Part shown: in pieces, positions 1 to 10,387 of the stretch
How the letters are laid out: every line of letters begins with the position of its first letter
Numbering within the stretch: the stretch's first letter is position 1
Source of the DNA: Saccharomycopsis phalli
Lineage: Eukaryota > Ascomycota > Saccharomycetes > Ascoideales > Saccharomycopsidaceae
DNA length: 64,000 nucleotides
Direction of reading: 5' to 3'
Assembly: GCA_020342235.1 (NCBI GenBank)
Contig: CP073214.1
Span: 620,001-684,000 of the forward strand
Notes under the pieces: generated by a model
Seen by the model: only the letters and a program-made list of their open reading frames with translations
What the model was told of the DNA's origin: nothing
Database searches by the model: none
Made by a program: the position numbers and the translations under genes

Positions 1-3000
1 AAAGTTCCAGGACTCCCAGAACCCGTGGAAAAGATCATTGAGCGTTATATTAAGGCAAAGGCAGATGGCTGGATCTCTGTTGCTTATTACAACAGAGAGA
101 GAATAAAGGATGGCTCGCATGTGGAAAAGACTGTGGTCAAAAAGAATTTGGGCCGACTCACCCGGTTATGGTTGAAGAATGAACAGCAGAGACAAGCTAA
201 TTTCCAGAAAGATGGGCCTTATGTCACTACTGATGAGGCTGTTGGGATCTATTCGACCATGGTAAATTGGTTAGAAAGCAGAAGCTTTCAACCGATCAGT
301 TTCCCTCCATTAAGTTACAAACATGACACTAAGTTATTAATTTTGGCATTGGACAGCTTGAAGGAAGTATATCAAGCTCAAGGTAAATTGAACTCTTCGC
401 AGAAGGAGGAACTCACTCTTATAGAGCAGGCATACGACAATCCACATGAAACATTGAGTCGTATAAAGAAGTTTATCCTTACCCAGCGAGTGTTTAAAGA
501 AGTGCAAATAGAAATGATGGACCATTACGACTACATCAATCCTACTTATGAGACGGATCCTTTGGAAAAAATCACTGATGCCTATTTAGACCAATACTTA
601 TGGTATGAGGCTGATCGAAGAGGGTTGTTTCCTAACTGGATAAAGCCTAGCGACAGTGAAATTCCTCCTCTTTTAGTATATAAATGGTGCCAAGGCATAA
701 ACAACTTAGAAGACGTTTGGGAAACTGGAAATGGGGAGTCCAATGTATTGTTGCAGACAACTTTAGACAAGATGGCGGAAAAAGTGGACTTTACTTTGCT
801 TAATCGGTTGTTAAGATTAATTATGGACTCAAATATTGCAGACTACTTGACTGCTCGGAACAACGTGACTTTGAGCTACAAAGATATGAATCATGTGAAT
901 AGCTATGGTTTGATAAAGGGATTGAAGTTTGCCTCATTTATAATCCAATATTACGGGTTAGTAAATGATTTGTTGTTATTAGGATTGGAAAGAGCAGCAG
1001 ATATCGCTGGTCCTCCAGAATCACCAAACGACTTCTTACAGTTTAAATCACGTGATATTGAGAAGCGCAGTCCATTACGATACTACTTCAGATATATTGA
1101 TAAAGTATACATGTTCTTTCGATTCACGGAGGAGGAATCAGCTGATTTAACGCAGGAATTTCTTTCGGAGAATCCTGATCCTAACTTTGAAAACGTCATT
1201 GGCTACAACAATCGTCGTTGCTGGCCACGTGACCAACGAATGAAGCTCATGAGACAGGATGTAAACTTGGGACGGGCGGTGTTCTGGGAGATAGAGGGAC
1301 GAATCCCTAAATCTATTGTCAACATTAATTGGGCAGATACGCTTGCTTCTGTTTACAGTAAGAATAACCCTAATTTGTTATGTACTATTGCCGGCTTTGA
1401 AGTGAGAATTTTGCCAAAGGTTAGGTTTTCTGAGGACTCCACTCCCGATAAAGAAGGAACGTGGAACTTGATAAATCAGGAAACCAAAGAGAGGACAGCC
1501 AGAGCGTATCTTCAAGTTTCCGATGAGCATATCAACAAGTTCAATAGCAGAATCAAGCAGATCTTGATGTCTTCTGGATCCACCACATTTATCAAAATTG
1601 CCAATAGGTGGAATACTGCCCTTATTGCTTTGTTTGTATATTTCAGAGAAGCAATTATTAACACTGAGAAGTTGTTAGATATTCTTGTCAAGGGCGAGAC
1701 CAGAATTCAGACACGAGTCAAGATGGGGCTTAATTCTAAAATGCCTAATAGATTTCCTCCAGTTGTGTTTTATACTCCAAAGGAACTTGGTGGTCTTGGT
1801 ATGTTGAGTGCTTCACATGTCTTGATCCCAACATCCGACTTGAGGTACTCGCGACAGACAGATACTGGTATCACTCATTTCAGGGCAGGTATGAATAGTT
1901 TTGAGAAGATTATCCCTACTATACATAGATATATTTCTTCCTGGGAAGAGGAGTTTACTGATTCGCAACGAGTGTGGGCCGAATATGCCATCAAGAGACG
2001 AGAAGCCCTTCAGCAGAATCGTCGTCTTGGGTTCGAGGAAATGGAAGAAAACTGGGATAAGGGTATACCTAGAATCAGCACATTATTCCAAAAAGAACGA
2101 CATACATTGGCCTATGATAAAGGACATCGTATAAGAAGAGTTTTCAAAGAGTTTTCCATGACCAGATACAACCCGTTCTGGTGGACTAGTGGCTTCCATG
2201 ATGGTCGATTATGGAATTTGAATGCATATCGTACCGATGTGGTGCAAGCCTTGGGAGGCATTGAAACCATTTTGGAACATACTTTGTTCAAGGCTACTGG
2301 CTTTGATTCTTGGGAGGGTTTGTTTTGGGAAAAGGCCACTGGATTTGAGGACTCTTTGAAGTTCAAAAAGCTTACCAACGCCCAACGCTCTGGTTTAAGT
2401 CAGATACCTAACCGAAGATTCACACTCTGGTGGTCGCCTACTATTAACAGAGCAGATGTGTATGTTGGGTTCCAGGTTCAGTTGGATTTGACTGGTATCT
2501 TTTTGCATGGAAAGATTCCTACTTTAAAGATCTCCTTGATTCAGACTTTCAGAGCACATTTGTGGCAGAAGATCCACGAGACTTTGGTTTATGAAATTGC
2601 GCAAGTGTTTGACAAAGAGGCGGATACTTTGGGAATTGACATGGTCCAAAAGGAGGCAATTCATCCGCGAAAGTCGTACAAGATGAATTCTTCATCGGCT
2701 GATATTACCATGACTAGTTCCGGTAAATGGAGAGTATCAAGACCTTCATTTTTGTTCAATAAGAATGACGAGTTTAATGCTTTGGAAACAGACAAGTTTT
2801 GGATTGATATTCAGCTCAGATACGGGGACTATGATTCCCATGATATTTCAAGATATGCCAGATCAAAGTACTTAGACTATACTACTGACCCTGGGAACTT
2901 GTATCCATCAGAAACGGGATTATTAATTGCCATAGATTTGGCTTACAACATGTATGATGCATACGGGAATTGGTTTCCTGGCGCAAAGGTGTTGGTTCAG

Positions 3001-4827
3001 AATGCGATGAAGACAATAATGAAACTCAATCCGGCGTTGTATGTTTTGAGGGAACGGATACGCAAAGGATTGCAATTGTACCAGGCACAGGCACAAGAAT
3101 CGTTTTTAAACTCTAACAATTATGCAGAGTTGTTTGGCAAGGATACGAAATTCTTTGTGGATGATACCAATGTCTATCGACTGGTTTTCCACAAGACGAT
3201 GGAGGGAAACGTGGTGACAAAGCCAGTGAACGGAGCAGTGTTTATATTGAATCCTCGCACTGGTCAGTTGTTTTTGAAAATAATACATTCTTCAGTGTGG
3301 GCTGGCCAAAAGAGATTAGGTCAGCTTGCTAAATGGAAAGCTGCCGAAGAAGTTGCGGCATTAATCCGTTCATTACCGAAGGAAGAGCAGCCAAAGCAGT
3401 TGATTGTCACGAGAAGTGGGATGATGGATCCGTTGGAAGTACACATGTTTGATTTTGTAAACATTGGAATACGCCAGTCTGAACTTCAGCTACCATTCCG
3501 GGCGGCAATGAAGGTTGAAAAATTGGCAGATGTGATCTTGAAGGCTAATGAGCCACAGATGGTGTTATTTAATTTATATGATGACTGGTTGAACACCATT
3601 TCTTCCTATACTGCCTTTAGCAGATTGATATTGTTGTTCCGTGCATTGACAGTTAATCCAGACCAAGCCAAGTTAATCTTGCGACCAGATAACTCGGTAA
3701 TAACTGAGGACCACCATATTTGGCCGTCGTTCAATGATCAGCAGTGGAGTGAGGTCGAGGTTCAGTTGAGGGACTTAATTCTTAATGACTATGCCAAGAA
3801 GAAGAATGTTAATATTGCCTCATTGACGCAGGCTGAAATTCGTGACTTAATCTTGGGACAAGAAATAAAGGCACCTTCTGTTGAACGTCAGCAAATTGCA
3901 GAGATTGAAGGTGACGCCCCACCAGAGGACCAACAGCTTACATCAGTAACCACCAAGACTACTAATGTGCATGGTGAAGAGATAGTTACTGTAACTACCA
4001 GTAACTATGGTCAAAAAGTCTTTTCATCAAGAACTGAGTGGAGAAGCAGTGCTATTGAATCAACTAACTTGCCAATGCGGGCCAACAATGTGTATGTTTC
4101 GGGTAATGAGGAATACTCTGAGGAAAATTACACATATATCTTACCGGAAAATTTGTTGAAGAAGTTTGTTGAAATCTCAGATGCACGGATCCAGGTAGCT
4201 GGCTTGTTGTTTGGAAGATCTCCTCCGGATAACCTACAAATCAAAGAAATCAAATGTATTGTGCTCGTACCTCAATTGGGAACCACCAGGACCATTGAGT
4301 TTGCTAACAATGTTCCTGGAAGCCAATATTTGGATCAATTGGAGCCTTTGGGGTGGCTACACACCACTGCTACAGACTCTAATGTTATGTCTCCGGTAGA
4401 TATGACGCAGCATGCTAAGTTCGTTCAGGAAAAAGGATGGAGCCTAGATGTTGCCATAACTATACAAGTGGCATTGACTCCAGGGTCAGTATCGTTGTCG
4501 GCTTATAATTTAACCGAAGAAGGCTTAAAATGGGGAAGCAATAACAAGGACTTATTATCAACTGTTCCGGAGGGATACAAACCAGGCAATGCTGTCAGTT
4601 CTCAGATTTTACTCACAAACAAGATCATGGGATTGTTTTTAGTGCCTACTACCAACATATGGAACTATGGGTTTATGGGTGTGGCCTGGGACAAGAACAT
4701 GGAATATGCACTAAAGTTGGATGTTCCAATTGGGTTTTACAGCGAGTTTCATCGGCCAGTTCATTTTATTTCATTCAACGAGATCGAGGCGAATATTGAC
4801 GTTGATAATGACGACGTGTTTAAGTAG
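1..4827 (+). CDS. PRP8: Pre-mRNA splicing factor Prp8, C-terminal ~1608 residues (5' end outside window)
   Basis: Core U5 snRNP protein that scaffolds the spliceosome active site. The frame is open from base 1 ([13 protein letters not shown]) with no start codon, so about 800 N-terminal residues lie upstream. What is present covers, in order, the reverse-transcriptase-like region, linker, endonuclease-like region, RNase H-like region (NVYR...[26 protein letters not shown]) and the C-terminal Jab1/MPN domain ([22 protein letters not shown]). Near-continuous identity with yeast and human Prp8 makes the call certain. Fungal PRP8 often carries an intein; none interrupts this part. The Jab1 domain lacks an intact JAMM metal site, as is usual in Prp8. 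It converges on the next gene with a 116-bp gap. Confidence 0.98.
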   Translation, partial: KVPGLPEPVEKIIERYIKAKADGWISVAYYNRERIKDGSHVEKTVVKKNLGRLTRLWLKNEQQRQANFQKDGPYVTTDEAVGIYSTMVNWLESRSFQPISFPPLSYKHDTKLLILALDSLKEVYQAQGKLNSSQKEELTLIEQAYDNPHETLSRIKKFILTQRVFKEVQIEMMDHYDYINPTYETDPLEKITDAYLDQYLWYEADRRGLFPNWIKPSDSEIPPLLVYKWCQGINNLEDVWETGNGESNVLLQTTLDKMAEKVDFTLLNRLLRLIMDSNIADYLTARNNVTLSYKDMNHVNSYGLIKGLKFASFIIQYYGLVNDLLLLGLERAADIAGPPESPNDFLQFKSRDIEKRSPLRYYFRYIDKVYMFFRFTEEESADLTQEFLSENPDPNFENVIGYNNRRCWPRDQRMKLMRQDVNLGRAVFWEIEGRIPKSIVNINWADTLASVYSKNNPNLLCTIAGFEVRILPKVRFSEDSTPDKEGTWNLINQETKERTARAYLQVSDEHINKFNSRIKQILMSSGSTTFIKIANRWNTALIALFVYFREAIINTEKLLDILVKGETRIQTRVKMGLNSKMPNRFPPVVFYTPKELGGLGMLSASHVLIPTSDLRYSRQTDTGITHFRAGMNSFEKIIPTIHRYISSWEEEFTDSQRVWAEYAIKRREALQQNRRLGFEEMEENWDKGIPRISTLFQKERHTLAYDKGHRIRRVFKEFSMTRYNPFWWTSGFHDGRLWNLNAYRTDVVQALGGIETILEHTLFKATGFDSWEGLFWEKATGFEDSLKFKKLTNAQRSGLSQIPNRRFTLWWSPTINRADVYVGFQVQLDLTGIFLHGKIPTLKISLIQTFRAHLWQKIHETLVYEIAQVFDKEADTLGIDMVQKEAIHPRKSYKMNSSSADITMTSSGKWRVSRPSFLFNKNDEFNALETDKFWIDIQLRYGDYDSHDISRYARSKYLDYTTDPGNLYPSETGLLIAIDLAYNMYDAYGNWFPGAKVLVQNAMKTIMKLNPALYVLRERIRKGLQLYQAQAQESFLNSNNYAELFGKDTKFFVDDTNVYRLVFHKTMEGNVVTKPVNGAVFILNPRTGQLFLKIIHSSVWAGQKRLGQLAKWKAAEEVAALIRSLPKEEQPKQLIVTRSGMMDPLEVHMFDFVNIGIRQSELQLPFRAAMKVEKLADVILKANEPQMVLFNLYDDWLNTISSYTAFSRLILLFRALTVNPDQAKLILRPDNSVITEDHHIWPSFNDQQWSEVEVQLRDLILNDYAKKKNVNIASLTQAEIRDLILGQEIKAPSVERQQIAEIEGDAPPEDQQLTSVTTKTTNVHGEEIVTVTTSNYGQKVFSSRTEWRSSAIESTNLPMRANNVYVSGNEEYSEENYTYILPENLLKKFVEISDARIQVAGLLFGRSPPDNLQIKEIKCIVLVPQLGTTRTIEFANNVPGSQYLDQLEPLGWLHTTATDSNVMSPVDMTQHAKFVQEKGWSLDVAITIQVALTPGSVSLSAYNLTEEGLKWGSNNKDLLSTVPEGYKPGNAVSSQILLTNKIMGLFLVPTTNIWNYGFMGVAWDKNMEYALKLDVPIGFYSEFHRPVHFISFNEIEANIDVDNDDVFK

Positions 4828-4943
4828 TGTAATATTTTTCTATACTATATATGAAATTTTATGGAGACCACTTGAGCTAGTAGCACATATATCATCAGTC
4901 AATATGCTTAGACTAGTTGATTCTCTATTACTAATATACATGG

Positions 4944-5822
4944 CTATACCCTTTTCACGAACTCGCCTTCTAAAGTTTCAGGCTCATTCTGGCCGAGAAG
5001 CCCGTGTTCCGGTAGACTCGCTCTTAATGCCTCTTCATGATTTTCGTAAACTACCTCGCTGTCTGATATTTTGATTGGTTTAGGGTGTTTATATTCCGGC
5101 GACTGGATAATATTGTCAATGAGAATGTACTGCAAGGAATTCATGACCAAAGGAGTGACAAATGTGACCATAAACACCTGCAACCTAGGAATCAGATCAA
5201 AGCGGGATAAAAGCCACTCAGCCACCTGTTCGAATAATGGTACGGACATGAGTAAAATATAAACAATTAATTTCATGGATAACAATCCAGTGAAATATAA
5301 TACCAACTGCTTGAGGTAATATATCAAATTCGGTGGTACCCCATACTGGCCCGAATTTATACCTTGTATCCCCGCCATTCGGCCTAGAGAAAATATCACA
5401 TAAAGCAAGCCCCAAAGAATAGGCACACCAATCGTTGTATCAAACAAGATATTTAAAAAATACCAGTTGCATGGGTTTGAGTCTTCCGAGTCATCTTTGA
5501 TATAAAAGGGAATCGTTGCCACTCTGGAAATTCCCTCGGCCTTGATTTCTTCTGTGCTATGAGCAAATGGACCAAATCCAAGTGTCTGTGTAGGAGAGTT
5601 GTTGCCTCCTCCCAAAATACTTAGCAACAAGTTAAGGAAATGTATGCCAATGGCTCCGAACACCTGCTTGGAGACGTCAAAGAACCATATCTTCCAAGGT
5701 CTTCGATTTGGATACTCTTTGTATCTCTTGTATATTAATGATGATAAAGAAAGTAGCCCTAAACAAGACTGAACCAATAATGAAAACAGGCCAAGTAGCT
5801 GGCACAGACCTTCATTAGACAT
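4944..5822 (-). CDS. STIMATE/TMEM110-family vacuolar membrane protein (YPL162C-like)
   Basis: A 292-residue polytopic membrane protein with about five hydrophobic segments (near residues 7-27, 47-70, 128-150, 168-195 and 210-235). The central motif CNWYFLNILFDTTIGVPILW is the signature of the STIMATE family, which includes S. cerevisiae YPL162C, reported at the vacuole; animal STIMATE works at ER-plasma membrane contacts. The Cys and the Asp-Thr-Thr-Ile-Gly-Val core are conserved. The C-terminal ~50 residues are polar and probably cytosolic. The start is the first ATG (5822), with a 306-bp divergent promoter shared with the Kre28-like gene. Biochemical function in yeast is not established. 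Confidence 0.8.
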   Translation of the reverse strand: MSNEGLCQLLGLFSLLVQSCLGLLSLSSLIYKRYKEYPNRRPWKIWFFDVSKQVFGAIGIHFLNLLLSILGGGNNSPTQTLGFGPFAHSTEEIKAEGISRVATIPFYIKDDSEDSNPCNWYFLNILFDTTIGVPILWGLLYVIFSLGRMAGIQGINSGQYGVPPNLIYYLKQLVLYFTGLLSMKLIVYILLMSVPLFEQVAEWLLSRFDLIPRLQVFMVTFVTPLVMNSLQYILIDNIIQSPEYKHPKPIKISDSEVVYENHEEALRASLPEHGLLGQNEPETLEGEFVKRV

Positions 5823-6128
5823 TCTATGTTGATAGTGGCTATGATATACTCCGCAAAAAGCGTTGCAGTAATAAAATTTAGGTTCTCTAGTAATTATCTA
5901 ATGACTACTATCAAACATGGGTTAAGAGCGTTGATCTGCACGTGCCTCTCGCGGCACATTAAGCTTCCTTTCCTGACAACCTATGCTAATAATTTTTTTT
6001 TTTTTGGCTTTATTTTCTATTTGTTGCTTTTTATTTTATTTTATCCGTTGCTTGTAGTAATGACATATGCCGGGTAACTTATCTGGTGATGTTTGTTTTG
6101 ATCCACTGCAGCTGTAAACAAACAGAAC
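5823..6128. promoter_or_regulatory. Divergent intergenic region, YPL162C-like / KRE28-like
   Basis: A 306-bp AT-rich region between two divergent starts. It holds a long poly(T) tract (about 5992-6003) and a forkhead-type GTAAACAA at 6114-6121, only 8 bp before the kinetochore gene ATG, so perhaps in the 5' UTR. No other site is clear. Confidence 0.4.
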
Positions 6129-7325
6129 ATGTCTGCTGTAGCTAATCTGTCCTTGGGGCTCAGTAACGACTATATCAAGTTGGTTGAAAATATAGAGGCA
6201 GATGATTTAGATAAATTGATTGATTATAAATCCGAGTATCAGGCGAATGTCGACACATTCATTAACGAAAGTAAATTAAATGATAATCAATTGTTGGTCA
6301 TGTTGAGGAACCCGCATTATATGACGAGTATAATTGAGCAATTCCATCAATACTTTTCTAATTTGAAGTTTACATATCTAGAGCAAAGTACCAAAGAAAA
6401 ATTTCTCAGGCAGATTGTTGACTCGAAATTCATTAGTTTGGCGGAGTTGGAATCACTAAAAGAGGATACGCAATCCAGCAAGAAAGCTTTGAAAAGCAAA
6501 AAGCAAAAGAAGAATGAGGTTCTAGATGCGGTTTTAAAGCAGTTGGAAGAGAATTATGAAATTTATGACAAAATAAAGAGCTTGCGCAGTAGTGCAAGAA
6601 GTACCATTACCAGATCACAACAGTTGTTGTCTGAATTGGATGACTTGGAAACGGAGATGCAAACGTTCATAGCAGCAGATCAAGAAGTAAAAAACTTGAA
6701 GGATAATGAGGCGGAGGAGTTTTTGATTTCAAGAGATGACTTTGAAGAGGTAATACACGAGGCTAGAGAAGATTACGTGGTAGGCGATGTATCTAATGTT
6801 AGCGATTTCGACAACTACATAATTCTCAATTCGTCGGAGAATATTTCCAAATTGGTAAATAAACGCAAGTTGGAAATTAGCGAGTTGAATGCCGAGAAGG
6901 ACCGAGTAACAAAAAAGGCAAAATTGAAAGAAGTTGAATTGGAAGAGCACAAGACAGATGTTGGTAAGTACAATAAAATAAATAATGATTGGATGGAAAA
7001 AATACAAGACAAGAAAGCTGCAGTTCAGAGGTTGACGAAAGAGGGGATGGAAAACAGGGATAAAACAAGGTACATAGAGTTGGAGAGGCAGTCCAAATGG
7101 CTACGAAACATGGAAATGTTAATGGAAAAGCTCGGCCAAGCGCAGCAACTTGACAAGGAAAAGATACTCGAAAATTATAAGCTCATAGTGGACGAGCAAG
7201 AGTTGCATATTCAGCTAGTGACAGGTGGTGTACAGCTACTCAAAGGAGAATCCAAAATTATGGAGATCTCAGGAGAAGAATATAGTTTCTCTAAAATTAG
7301 TGAGGCCGCTGTGTTACTCGGGTAG
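6129..7325 (+). CDS. KRE28: Kre28/Sos7-like kinetochore protein
   Basis: A 398-residue, mostly coiled-coil protein. Residues near 75-95 (FSNLKFTYLEQSTKEKFLR) resemble the conserved LLKLTYLEQETLDYFFR of S. cerevisiae Kre28, the partner of Spc105 in the KMN network (Sos7 in fission yeast, Zwint-1 in animals). Long heptad-rich segments follow (about 110-200 and 235-345), then a short globular C-terminus (LHIQLVTGGVQLLKGESKIME), as expected for this family. Length is close to the S. cerevisiae protein (385). The first ATG is used. Family assignment rests on one short motif plus architecture, so a different coiled-coil kinetochore subunit is possible. Confidence 0.7.
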   Translation: MSAVANLSLGLSNDYIKLVENIEADDLDKLIDYKSEYQANVDTFINESKLNDNQLLVMLRNPHYMTSIIEQFHQYFSNLKFTYLEQSTKEKFLRQIVDSKFISLAELESLKEDTQSSKKALKSKKQKKNEVLDAVLKQLEENYEIYDKIKSLRSSARSTITRSQQLLSELDDLETEMQTFIAADQEVKNLKDNEAEEFLISRDDFEEVIHEAREDYVVGDVSNVSDFDNYIILNSSENISKLVNKRKLEISELNAEKDRVTKKAKLKEVELEEHKTDVGKYNKINNDWMEKIQDKKAAVQRLTKEGMENRDKTRYIELERQSKWLRNMEMLMEKLGQAQQLDKEKILENYKLIVDEQELHIQLVTGGVQLLKGESKIMEISGEEYSFSKISEAAVLLG

Positions 7326-7974
7326 CCAATATTGTGGCGTGAGACCTGGGGGACTGATGTTGCAGAATAACCCTGCTTTTTATCTCAGACATATGTAAGA
7401 ATAAAGCAAGGTAAATCTTGGTTGTGTTAGGACAATGGAAATGCTAATAAAAAAATTTGAATAATAACATGCGTAATAACTTGGTTAATAACTTGAATAA
7501 CCTGAGTAATAATATAATAATAATAGCATAAACAGTAACATTAATAATAACCTAATAATAGCATAAATAATATCAATTGTAACATGCACAATAGCATGGA
7601 TAGTAACATGGTTAAAACTTGAATAGTATCATGCGAAATAACTTGAATAATAGCATGAATAGGAGTAATAGAAATAAGCATAATATTCATAATCATACCA
7701 CCCAGTAAAAAAGGCGAGTCTCGAATTGCCAAAGTTCATGACGGAATTAGCACTAACAGCGTGACAGAGTGCGGTTCAGCGGATCTGAAACAAGTAAACA
7801 ACCAAATTCCTGGAAATAATTAGTACGATTAAGGCAATGACAGTATTACAATAATAGGTAAAAAAAAAAAGCAAGGTCTAGATTGGTAGTATAATATAAA
7901 AAAGGTATATGAGCCACGGTAAAAAAGTCATAAACAGCGTCGTAGAAAGAAGTTGTAAGCTAGTCGTAAATTCG
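7326..7974. other. Gene-free convergent region with degenerate repeat
   Basis: 649 bp between two convergent 3' ends. Most of it is an AT-rich, roughly 12-bp-periodic degenerate repeat (separate entry). The remainder, up to 7974, holds a poly(A) run at 7860-7870 and AT-rich 3'-UTR-like sequence. No gene seen. Confidence 0.6.
7458..7698. repeat. Degenerate AAT-AAC-TTG/ATG repeat tract
   Basis: About 240 bp made of imperfect units resembling AATAACWTGNRT, with many AATAAC and ATAGCATGAA variants. Read on the plus strand the first part encodes an Asn-rich string (NNNMRNNLVNNLNNLSNN) that ends in a stop; the minus frame (7541-7732) is hydrophobic and unlikely to be a gene. It may be an expanded and decayed microsatellite in the 3' flank. 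Confidence 0.6.
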
Positions 7975-8856
7975 TTAAATGAACCACTCGGTTCTCTTGT
8001 TTTTAGTGTAAGCAGTATCCCAGTACGATGGTTCACAATTCTCGGTTAAATTTTCAGAAGTCTTCTCCAAAATGTTCAACGCAAGTTCGTCAACAATCAT
8101 ACTTTCGAGTTCTCCGTGCTCGCTGCTCAACGGACAATTGCTCAACTCTTTGTTAAAAATCAAATGATTCAATGCCGGATCATTCAAGTAGTTTAAGAGG
8201 ACCGAGTTATTATCGACGGTATCAGGGGTGGCTGGTGTGTCCTTGGTACTGCTCCACGAGGTTGCAGCGGAATTCTGGCGGCTTCGATTGGCAAATGCCG
8301 GGAGAAAATGCGGACATGGCTCATACTCTGGCAGGCCAAAAAACGAAATTGACTCGGTAATTGGCGTAGTAAGCGTCAGCGGTAACGTAGGAGACAATTG
8401 AGCTTCAGAGCTTGGAGACTTGAGAGGGACAGATGGTAATAGATCCACCTTCAGGGTATTAGTAGAAGTGGTAGCAGAGGGCGTAACAAACGAAGCAGAG
8501 ACTTCTCTTTGCTTGTCATGCGATTTGGTGGCCTCCAATGGTGAAACCACCGACGAAATGCTCAGTCTGGAACACATTCCGGACTCTGCTGGTCTGGGTT
8601 TCTTGAGCAAATTAGGTAAAGAGCTTGTGGACGTTCGCTGGTTTCTAATTTGAGGCTTTCCCAATCCAATAATGCTGGATGCAGTACTGGCGGTGGTAGT
8701 CTCGTCATATTTGATCGATTGTAGCGTGTCGAATGCTTCGGGATTGCTGTTATTTGTGTTTGTTTGCGCCAAGTCGTTGCTGCTCATGCTGGTGACGCGC
8801 CTCTTGGAGAGATTCCTGACTAATCTCTTGGAGAGAGATCTCTTAATTTCTGACAT
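7975..8856 (-). CDS. Unknown Ser/Thr-rich protein, 293 aa
   Basis: Not recognised. The N-terminus is strongly basic (SLSKRLVRNLSKRRV), followed by a long low-complexity Ser/Thr/Asn/Pro region that looks disordered and carries several basophilic-kinase-like sites (RNQRTSTSS, SRQNSAATS). A more ordered C-terminal third contains EYEPCPHFLP and a final segment ending ILEKTSENLTENCEPSYWD...KRTEWFI. It has no membrane segment. The start is an ATG at 8856, with a further 1 kb of gene-free upstream DNA. The composition suggests a regulatory phosphoprotein, but no function can be assigned. Confidence 0.7.
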   Translation of the reverse strand: MSEIKRSLSKRLVRNLSKRRVTSMSSNDLAQTNTNNSNPEAFDTLQSIKYDETTTASTASSIIGLGKPQIRNQRTSTSSLPNLLKKPRPAESGMCSRLSISSVVSPLEATKSHDKQREVSASFVTPSATTSTNTLKVDLLPSVPLKSPSSEAQLSPTLPLTLTTPITESISFFGLPEYEPCPHFLPAFANRSRQNSAATSWSSTKDTPATPDTVDNNSVLLNYLNDPALNHLIFNKELSNCPLSSEHGELESMIVDELALNILEKTSENLTENCEPSYWDTAYTKNKRTEWFI

Positions 8857-9907
8857 GACTAGTGGAAAGTAATATGCTGGGCTAGTATACGGTAAAAAAA
8901 TAAAAGCAAGTATGTATGGTCAATTCCCACCATGGGCAAGGCTGCAATTATTTATATATCGGCTAAGTGTTTTTTTCAAAACACTCGATCGGGAAGCGCA
9001 GTGTAAGAGAGTTAAGACGCACTGTAGTAATAACTGGTAATTTTGGGCTTATTGTGTCCCCAAAAAAATTTTCTAAACATTTAACTTCCACCCATAACAA
9101 ACTGGAATAACCGTCGCCTGCAAGCGATCCGATTGGGCTGCAGACGCATGGCTCGGTTGTGAGCGCCGATGCACTACATTGCGATGAAAAAACTGTCAAG
9201 CCCCAATGGCTAGCAACATTGACTGAGATTGGCAAGGGGCTTCAAAAGCAAGAATTGAAATGTTAACTGGCCCGAAATTTTCGTAAAAAACTCATTTAGT
9301 CGCCCATTGATGCGTCCATTGACTATGTTTCGCTTATCTCTCAATCCGTAGGTGTTCCAGACTCTCTTATGATCCTTGCTGCCAAAAGCATTTATTAGCT
9401 CCCTGCTACACACAGGTACAGCACAGCTGCCTACCGTCACAGCCGTTTACATCCGGGTAATATACAATCCACCAAAGCAACGGTCCGTTGCCTCATGAGT
9501 CAATCAGTGGTTGTTCCGGCGAGAAAAAGAAAAAGCCAAGCTTCTCATTGTAATGTGGCGTTTGGAGATGTGGAGAGTATGGGGCAAATCTGCTGGGAAC
9601 GTTTTCAAAAAAGAAACTCCTCCCTTGTTTTTTGGGGTTATGAACCCAGTGGGTGGCGATGTGAACCCCCTCCCCCTATGATCACGTGCAAGCTGGCCTG
9701 CGTAACTAGTAATTGGCCAGACTCATCGAATTTACTAGATTATGCCGTTCAGATTTTGTAAGTTCCGGCTAGCATGCGCAGCTGCTAATTTACCTCTTAG
9801 ACCAAGAAGCGTATTTCATTGAAGGAACTTATTAAATAGGAAATAGAGGACGTAATATTAAGTTATGAGATTTATGAATTCGTCGATTGTTAAAATGCCT
9901 AGGACCT
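8857..9907. other. Gene-free region upstream of the 8856 gene
   Basis: 1,051 bp between an unknown gene (starting at 8856, minus) and the 3' end of MIC10. Short open frames on both strands look random. It contains an E-box TCACGTG at about 9681-9687 beside a C-rich stretch (CCCCCTCCCCCTATG). No RNA gene seen. Confidence 0.5.
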
Positions 9908-10215
9908 TTAGGCTTGCACTGATCTATAACCGACAGGTGATCTAAAGATTGCGTCTCCCTCGGCATACCCTCTTCCGAGTCCGAACCCGACACCAAGCCA
10001 TACAGGAAAAGCTCTTCTCTTAAAAACCAAGACAGAGGCCAATACTCCGACACCGAAACCCAAGCCGGTCTTGACCAAGGTGTTTGATAATACTACATCC
10101 CACTAATATTAGTTAACGCCCGAATGGCTTAATAGATTTCCCTACTCACCTTGTCATTCAAAAGTTGCTGGGAAGCCGGCGACGTTTTCTTTGGCGATGC
10201 TGTTACTTCAGACAT
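9908..10215 (-). CDS. MIC10: Mic10, core MICOS subunit (two exons)
   Basis: A spliced gene with no full-length continuous frame. Exon 1 is 10150-10215 (22 codons, [10 protein letters not shown]...), the intron is 10103-10149 (47 nt; GTGAGT donor, AACTAAT branch-like motif, TATTAG acceptor), and exon 2 is 9908-10102. Joined, they give 86 residues. Across the junction the protein reads [20 protein letters not shown], matching the KWDIVLSNMLVKTAMGFG of yeast Mic10. The first membrane segment has the GLGFGVGV glycine motif; after RRAFPVW comes the second, [13 protein letters not shown]. Mic10 oligomers bend the inner mitochondrial membrane at crista junctions. It is divergent from PRD1; its exon 1 overlaps the spurious upstream part of the PRD1 open frame. 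Confidence 0.95.
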
Positions 10216-10387
10216 TGTGTTTCTCTGTTCCAATGACATTGTAAATGAAAATTATCTTATTGATTGCACCATAGCTACTAACCATAACCTGTACAAACCA
10301 TTGGCTAGCGTACATATTGTGGGTGTATTCACCCCCGCATATTCCCACAGACCCCCGAAGTCTGCAGGTCTGCTTTTCTCCGCTTTC
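10216..10387. promoter_or_regulatory. MIC10/PRD1 divergent promoter
   Basis: Short intergenic region between the MIC10 ATG (10215) and the preferred PRD1 ATG (10388). It lies inside the same open frame as PRD1, which explains why that frame appears longer than the gene. Confidence 0.5.

Noticed and set aside
1-4827. Possible intein in PRP8
   Set aside because: The reading matches Prp8 without interruption across the part present; an intein in the missing 5' third cannot be judged.
10274-10312. TACTAAC followed by CTAG upstream of PRD1, resembling an intron end
   Set aside because: No convincing donor or upstream coding exon; it lies in the short MIC10/PRD1 promoter and is probably chance, though a 5'-UTR intron cannot be excluded.
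10151-10387. N-terminal 79 residues of the long PRD1 frame
   Set aside because: They overlap exon 1 and the start of MIC10 on the other strand, and do not resemble any oligopeptidase.
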